Below are positions 57,919 to 64,000 of a stretch of DNA of 64,000 bases, piece after piece. The position numbers were made by a program, and so were the translations under genes. The notes below the pieces were generated by a model. That model searched no databases. It worked only from the letters and a program-made list of their open reading frames with translations, and was not told the origin of the DNA. This stretch comes from Owenia fusiformis (lineage: Eukaryota; Annelida; Polychaeta; Sabellida; Oweniidae): the NCBI GenBank assembly GCA_903813345.2, contig CAIIXF020000008.1:35426867-35490866 (forward strand), written 5' to 3'. Every line of letters starts with the position of its first letter. Position 1 is the first letter of the stretch.

Positions 57919-58025
57919 GGCTGGATTTTAGATTTTTTTCATGCGTTTTGTGTTTTATGTCTTGTGTTTTACGCCTTGTGTTTTAAGGCTGTCTTGTCGC
58001 AGCCTCTCTATCTCCTCAATTCATC
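57620..58025 (-). CDS. SMP-C2 gene, exon 1 of coding region (5'UTR + membrane hairpin + SMP start)
   Basis: CDS starts at 57,918 in good context (CCAGCCATGG); 57,919-58,025 is 5'UTR bounded by an acceptor (TATTATTTCAG), implying an upstream non-coding exon. Residues 1-100: a basic stretch (YSRKRRREN), two hydrophobic segments (about 21-36 and 44-62) separated by a few polar residues, as in the ER hairpin of E-Syts, then SESAEWLNFVINRW, the typical start of an SMP domain. Donor ATG|GTAAGC, phase 2. The next coding exon lies 22 kb away, beyond two giant transposon insertions. Confidence 0.9.
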
Positions 58026-58830
58026 CTGAAATAATACAAGAACATTTAAAGGTCTTTGCTGCGATAAATCTCCCATTCACGGATTACTTTTAAGGCATGC
58101 CCAGGAGATATCATTAGCAAGAAATTAGCTTAAATTTGAATGAAGAGTCTGATTATAGTGCATTTATATATAATTCAGAGTTTTAACTATTCAAATGCCT
58201 ATTTACTTTTCCCTCTACTTATTTCTCTAATTTCTCTGTAAAATTTGAATGAAGTGTCTGATTTTAGAGCATTTCTATACAATTTAGAATATTAACTCAA
58301 TTCTTGTTTATTTTATTCTTTGCTTATTCCACTCTTTTTCACTGTATCATCCACTTCAAAACCATGTCCATTGCTCACTTGTTCATTTTCTCATAACTAT
58401 GTTCCGAAAGCTGTCAAGTGAGTTATACCTGGCTGCTATGTTTATTAAATGTATAGGAGATAAACTTGTGTTCATTAATTTGCCTTGAAGCCATCAGTTG
58501 TAATATGTAAGTGTGAATTTTTGGGATGTAACCATGCCCTTACAGTTAAAACTTTCTAACTTTGTGTTGATGCCAAATTACACGAATACCACTTGTGTAA
58601 AAATTTCTCTAATGTTTACACCATTTTAAAGAGAATGTCTCTATTGTTTATTCTCTAATGTAAATGTATCTTCAATTTTTATAGTATCACTTTTTTAGAT
58701 CTTTTTTTAATTTGAATACTTTCTAAAATAAACATCTTTTTAATAGGAATACTCTACAAATATTGAATTCTGCGGAGTTGAATATCTGTATTTTTGAGAG
58801 TGTATTTACCACAGCCTGAAGGTAACTTAC
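58026..58830. other. Upstream of the first visible exon of the SMP-C2 gene
   Basis: Either a 5'UTR intron or promoter sequence. AT-rich with no CpG cluster or TATA box that I trust. Confidence 0.4.
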
Positions 58831-59085
58831 TATTATACATACCTATGATGATGTATAGTGCAAAGTGTACAAAAGACAGCGGGCCAATATAAGTTTTGAA
58901 AAGCCCGCGCCCGCTAACTTTCTGATTGGTCAAGGCGCTGACGTCATAACCAATCAATCGAAGATATAACTGCGCGAGCAATTTTTCTAAACTCATTTCA
59001 ATCATTTTCAAACCATTTGTTTGTCTATTCTATAAGAAAACGGTACTCTCTGACCAGTTTACATCATCATAGGTATGTTATAAAT
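58831..59085. mobile_element. About 250-bp MITE carrying CRE and CCAAT boxes
   Basis: Inverted ends ATACATACCTATGATGATGT / ACATCATCATAGGTATGTTA. The GC-richer core (58,905-58,985) holds GATTGG, TGACGTCA and CCAATCAATC within 40 bp. It lies 0.8-1.1 kb upstream of the first visible exon of the minus-strand gene, so it could act as a promoter or enhancer module; this is inference. Confidence 0.65.
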
Positions 59086-59087
59086 CG

Positions 59088-59205
59088 TTTATGTCACTAT
59101 CGTGGCACATATGCCCTCGGTTCTCAGAGATCAATGTCCCTCCCAAGGTTGGGCCATATATCACTGAGGCCTCGGGCATATATGCCACGATAGTGACATA
59201 ACCTC
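59088..59205. repeat. Foldback with TATGTCACTATCGTGGCA arms
   Basis: TATGTCACTATCGTGGCACA ... TGCCACGATAGTGACATA, about 30-bp arms with CATATGCCC(T)CGG inside, loop about 60 bp. Probably a small MITE next to the previous one. Confidence 0.75.
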
Positions 59206-59719
59206 TAATTAGCTAATTATTTCAAAAGTGCATAGTACATGCACCTGAAAAATAATAATTTACTCCCGTAATTCCTAGATTCAGCTAAAATGTGCTATAT
59301 AAAATATGTCAGTTCTGCACTAATTTTTTTCGTTATAGTATTCTGCTCTCGTGGACTCCATATAAGCTAAAAACTATTATCTTATGTATGACCTGTTTGA
59401 AAAGTAATAATACATAAGTGCAAATTAACATCTAACATCCTGCTGACATATTGGTCAATCCTGCTGGTTAAACTTGGCTACATCTTATTTAGCAACCTTG
59501 ATTTCTGTTCTTGACCAGTCTAAACACAGCATGGAAAAATGAGGTAATTACCCATATATATAAACGCAGAGACTATCTCATATTTGGGAGATTTATTGCG
59601 GCCATGGATTGGACTGTATGGTAGATTGACATTTCAGAGCCAAAGTAAGTTAAGTTCCATGGGGTATATATCAAAAGCTAATAAAAGTTATATCTAGCCA
59701 ATAAAAAAATGATTCATGC
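59206..59719. other. Upstream intergenic or intronic stretch
   Basis: AT-rich; no gene or repeat recognised. Confidence 0.4.
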
Positions 59720-61062
59720 TGAGGATGCTTTAGTTGGGAGATAAAAAAAGCCCATAAAAACATATCCTTCACTAAAAAAATCTGTATTCATTTTCTACTA
59801 AAAATCTATAAAATCGATGCGCAGTTATATAAAATGTGCATTGGAAATGTCAATTCAAAACAACTGCACTCTTGCTTTACTGATCTCCCCAGCATTTAGA
59901 CAAGTAAGCTCTGCACCAAGTTTGAGATATTGAATATAACCTTGCACCCATAAGAAATCCCATTTGCACCCACTAGAAGATCAGAAAATTCAAAAGCATT
60001 TGAATATTCGTTGAATATTTTAAGCATTTTAAGGCCAAGTGGTAAAACTAAGGATTTTGCACCAACTTTAGGAAAATCAATAGGGAGAACATCGCGATAA
60101 CCGCGCCCCCTTTGTCTTTATCCTTCCAAACGGCGGATAAGAGGGGCTCTGGCATACCAGAATGTAGGGAGAACATTGGACTCGATCACTATCATGACCT
60201 TGCCGTAGAAAACCTTTAGCTTCAATGTCACACGAAGATCAATTCCAATTGTGATAAGAATACTAAATTGTACCTAAGTAACAGCCTAAGTACCCCATTG
60301 AGGCTAATTATTAAGCCTTTAGATAAAATAACTCTGCTTGTAAACATACAAGATTCTACTCAATTTGTTTCGGTGCCCAGAATATCAATATTATTTTGTG
60401 ATGATGTAGTCAGGTCTGTAGCCAGCTTTTGTCAAGGGGGGTCACTTTTGACAATTTTGGCTCAAAATCACTGGAAAAGTGCCCAGAAAGGTGAAAACTG
60501 CATGATTTGATACTGCAGTATTTTTGCCTTAGGGAAGGGTTCGCTCAACCCCTCCTCCAAAACTCCCCCCTGACTACAGGCCTGGTAGTCGCAGTATTAT
60601 TCTACCTTCCAAAGTTTTAGTTTTTCATTTCAATAATCAAAATCTTATATTCTTTTCTTAGTAATTCAATAGTATATATCCGATTTTTTCAATGTATGTT
60701 TTTCAATTTATTTACCAACCCTAAAGAAAAAAGCCTAACTCCGCTATCATCCCCTTCCCTTCTATTGTCTACTAGCAACTTATGGGGTGCCAGCCTGTGT
60801 GAAGCACAAATGTGAAGAATTCATTTTATGTGAAAAATACATTTTACATATATGACATATAAAGATATGTACCTAATACAACAGAAAATTTTGCGTAAAT
60901 ATTTTCTTCTTCCTATTGGTGGTGCTAATCTATCTTCACAGATGAAAGCATCGATTTTATAGATTTTAGTAGAGAATGAATACACAGATATTTTTAGTGA
61001 AGGATATGTTTTATCACTCTTGCAGACAACTAAAAGCAGTCTTTTGTTCATGATTAAACAAG
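59720..61062. mobile_element. 1.3-kb TIR element with a nested MITE
   Basis: Arms of about 105 bp in inverted orientation: ACATATCCTTCACTAAAAA, TGTATTCATT(T/C)TCTACTAAA, ATCTATAAAATCGATGC at 59,760-59,820 and complement at 60,950-61,015. The CAGGCC-type MITE at 60,411-60,584 is inserted inside. No transposase frame. Confidence 0.75.
60411..60584. mobile_element. CAGGCCCGTAGCCAG-family MITE, copy with GTAGT duplication
   Basis: Ends CAGGTCTGTAGCCAG / CTGACTACAGGCCTG; GTAGT on both sides; same CAAGGGGGG and GTGAAAACTGCATGATTT core as 32,574-32,749. Confidence 0.88.
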
Positions 61063-63215
61063 GACATACATGTATTTTAATATAAAAATTCATATTAACC
61101 TCATCACTTTATCTTGTGTTCATTGATATTGCACTTTAACTTTCTGTACAGTTTTTCACTCAGAATGACATGCTATATGTTGCTAAATGTAACAGTTATT
61201 AGTAACTTTAAGCAATCTTTCATTCAAAATATGTCTAAATGTAAATCTCAATTGGTAAAGGGATAATAAAATGACAGAATTAATAACTATAGTATTCCCA
61301 GAACTTAATGATCACCCTGTATATAATGAAATCAAGTCAAACTGTTTTTATCATAACTTTCTAATTTTAAAGTTTAAAATAAATGATATATTTATGTATC
61401 CTGTAAAGTGCATACCTGTGTCATGTTGTCCTACCAAACTGCTATTAAGTTTCATGTACCCACTCAAGTCTATGTTTTGTGATAGGGAGTCTATAATTCA
61501 AGGTTCTACACTAAGGTTGAAAATGTGCTAGCGTCTATTGCCTTATAACTAAGTTTATATTAAGCTACCAGTTTTTTCAAGTCTATTTGTCAATTGTGAA
61601 AGTTATATTGAAATGAGGCAACCATGTGTTTTTATACACAAATCTGGAGAAAATGTACCTATATTCCAAAATAACATTTTTAAGTGTACTACCTTTCCAG
61701 AAAACGATGTATTATAATATCACTACTGGGGGTATCTGAGGGTATATAATTATTTAATTATTACATTTTGCTATAATTTGTGTTCTAATGATAGAAGACA
61801 ACCTGCATCCTCTAAAGTATATACATGACACCCAAAAAGTTGAAATACATGTATTTATTAATGATTATTTCAATTAATATTTAATCCATGTGGCCCTCAG
61901 AACTACTTGAGTTGTGTCAATGATATATTGTCATCTCCTTGATTAGTACATGTTTATACATTATCTTGTGACTCTTCCTTGCTTATTGACTTCAATATAA
62001 ATTTCTACCCTTTCAAAGATTTTAACTCTACTTTTGATATATTTCTCGGATGGAGCCTATATGTTCGATGTATACAGCCAGATAATCATGTACATGAACT
62101 TCATGAAGCTAGCAATCAAAATGCAATTGAAAACCACAATAAAATCCTTCAATTTTAGTCAGCATTTAATCTGTTAAATCATTTGTAGAGTCAGAGGGTA
62201 ATATAGCTAACTCATAGGGAAACAGGGTAGAAAATAGCTTATATTTCATTATTTCAAGGTACAGGAAGTACCAGTATATAAGCAAAACAACATGCGTTAC
62301 ATGCTATAGATGTACATCGAGCATTGTACTCTGAGGCCCTGTTTCTGCCTTGAAAAATACTGTACAAGAAAATACGAGAAAAATAGTTACAGTATCTTTT
62401 ACGATGAAGATACAATTTATCATTTGACTTCATTTTAACACTTGCTTCAAGCCTAACTCCCCCCCCCCCCTAACCCAAAAATCTGAATTTCTCAAAATTA
62501 TAGGCCGAAAATCTGGAAGATGAATCAAAAGGCGGTACAATGTTTACTTTCCTTATCACAAAAATATTGCCATGACTGATTAAATAAATCCTATAGGAGT
62601 AGTTGAGTACTTACTGATTTATTACACGTGAATTCTTTGCAATAAAATCAATGTTTTTTACATGAGCTTAGGAGAACCATATGCTGAAGCTACATGTAAA
62701 TGCTACTGTACTTATTGATTTTTTCTACCATTTAATTTAATCGAATCATATATACAATTATACATACAGTACTGGTATCTTGATAAAGCTTCTACTTGAA
62801 AAATCATTGATTGGGAGATAATCTTGTCATGAAACTTTGGTTTTTACCAAAATTTTCTCGAGACATGGTTAAAAAACTAGCAGTTTTGTCATATTGTTAA
62901 TTAATTATTTTAGCTAATAAATAGCAATCTTTGCATTCTAGTAAGGTTTTAGTTATTCTAATCATTAAATTAAAACAGTACTCCTGACCTAAATCTGGGT
63001 ATGTAAAATGAATACTACATTTAAGAACTGAATGGACCAGTCCAAGGGGGGCTGACCAGTCAAACAATTAATAATCATTAGAATAGGTTGATTATGACAG
63101 TCAATTCCATCCCTTTTCACAATATTTCCTAAATCTAAAATTAGGGAGAATAATGGGCTTTCAAGAGTCTATGGCGAGAAATATCTGTGATTTCATGATA
63201 ATTTGGTACAAACTA
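61063..63215. other. Stretch without recognised features
   Basis: AT-rich, only short chance frames on both strands. A poly-C run at 62,459-62,470. No gene, RNA or repeat family seen. Confidence 0.45.
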
Positions 63216-63392
63216 CAGGCCCTTAGTCAAGGAGTATTTAGTTTTAAAAATACAATACAATAATATTTGTCAATTTAGGCCCAATATCAATGAAAAAGTG
63301 CTAAAGATGGTGAAAAACTAGATGAATTTGATTGAATTTTTGGCCAGTGCCGAGGTTAGCTTGTCCTACCTACAGACTAATGCTATGGGCCT
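63216..63392. mobile_element. Degraded CAGGCCCGTAGCCAG-family MITE
   Basis: Begins CAGGCCCTTAGTCAAGG and ends ATGGGCCT; core ATGAAAAAGTGCTAAAGATG, GTGAAAAACTAGATGA. Clearly older than the copies at 32.6 and 60.4 kb. Confidence 0.7.
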
Positions 63393-64000
63393 AAAATTTA
63401 TGTAGGATTCATGATCAATACCTCGTCTGTCAAAAAGCTGGATTTCTTGAAAAATTCAAATGCGCATTCTAAATCCTTCAGTGTACTTACTTATGTGGAT
63501 CCCCAATGTAACATGGTGTCTGTCTAGTGTTTAGTTGTTCGATAGCTAGTTATGAAAAATCAAAAAATGAATCAAAACATTGGAGGCAATTCAGAAATAT
63601 TCTTCTTCTCACCCTCTGTTCAAGTGATGTCAGAGTTCCGAGAATTTGCCAGATTTCAATGAATTCCATGAATGAACTATGGTTAAATTTTTGAAGGAGT
63701 GATAAATATCCAAAATAATAAAAATACAGATTCAAATGTGATAATTCAGTTTACAAACTATTCTAAACATATTTAATTTCACATAATGTAATAAATGTAA
63801 TTCATCATCAGATACTCAATTCTGTCAGATTTGACAATTTTATTAACAATCTTGATTCTACCCAGCCGTCTGACAAAAGGTTGGCAAGATATAACATTAC
63901 ATAGTGTTGGCCAAAGTTACCTCACACAAAGAAAAAATGAAGAATAGGGCAAAATGGATAATTTCAGAGACGTTGTACATGCTGAGAAGATGGTAATAAA
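63393..64000. other. Window end, nothing recognised
   Basis: No supported gene; the longest minus-strand frame (about 60 codons near 63,550-63,735) has no recognisable content. Confidence 0.4.

Overview
The window is AT-rich animal DNA. Long introns, canonical GT-AG splice sites, a tRNA-like pseudogene, a non-LTR retrotransposon and dense short inverted-repeat elements show a metazoan genome. The repeat style and gene types suggest a spiralian, most likely a mollusc and perhaps a bivalve; this is inference and nothing here fixes the species.

One large minus-strand gene spans most of the window (coding exons from 57,918 down to 133). I assembled 18 coding exons by hand from splice sites. Every junction phase agrees and the joined length is 2,754 nt (917 codons plus stop). 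The product has an N-terminal membrane hairpin, an SMP lipid-transfer domain, three C2 domains (the second and third with full sets of calcium-binding aspartates) and a C-tail of about 160 residues. That is the layout of extended synaptotagmins and related ER contact-site tethers. A 5'UTR acceptor at 58,025 implies a non-coding exon further upstream.

Two intronless plus-strand reading frames lie inside the 13.8 kb intron between the two halves of the third C2 domain. One is a class A GPCR (5,296-8,085) whose third intracellular loop is swollen to about 630 residues by a 60-bp coding minisatellite. The other is a doubtful 181-residue multi-pass membrane ORF (11,699-12,244).

The most unusual pattern is in the host introns. 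At least four exons (starting at 2,006, 21,355, 25,546 and 28,728) have tandem arrays at their 3' splice sites in which each unit repeats the acceptor plus the first bases of the exon. Two more (35,283 and 23,919) have arrays abutting the acceptor on the intron side.

Mobile DNA fills the rest. It includes a LINE (about 17,436-20,575, minus) with an N-terminal 2A-like motif; a 9.6 kb TIR element (35,334-44,943, 5-bp TSD) with a 7.9 kb CACTGTG-ended element nested in it and a 154-bp satellite rich in TTTGGCGC; a 6.4 kb palindromic element (46,921-53,330) holding a satellite packed with AGGTCA half-sites; TTAA-flanked elements, one carrying a tRNA-Val-like sequence and one resembling piggyBac; a TA-flanked foldback element; and several dispersed MITE families. 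The stretch 61,070-64,000 shows no gene I can support.
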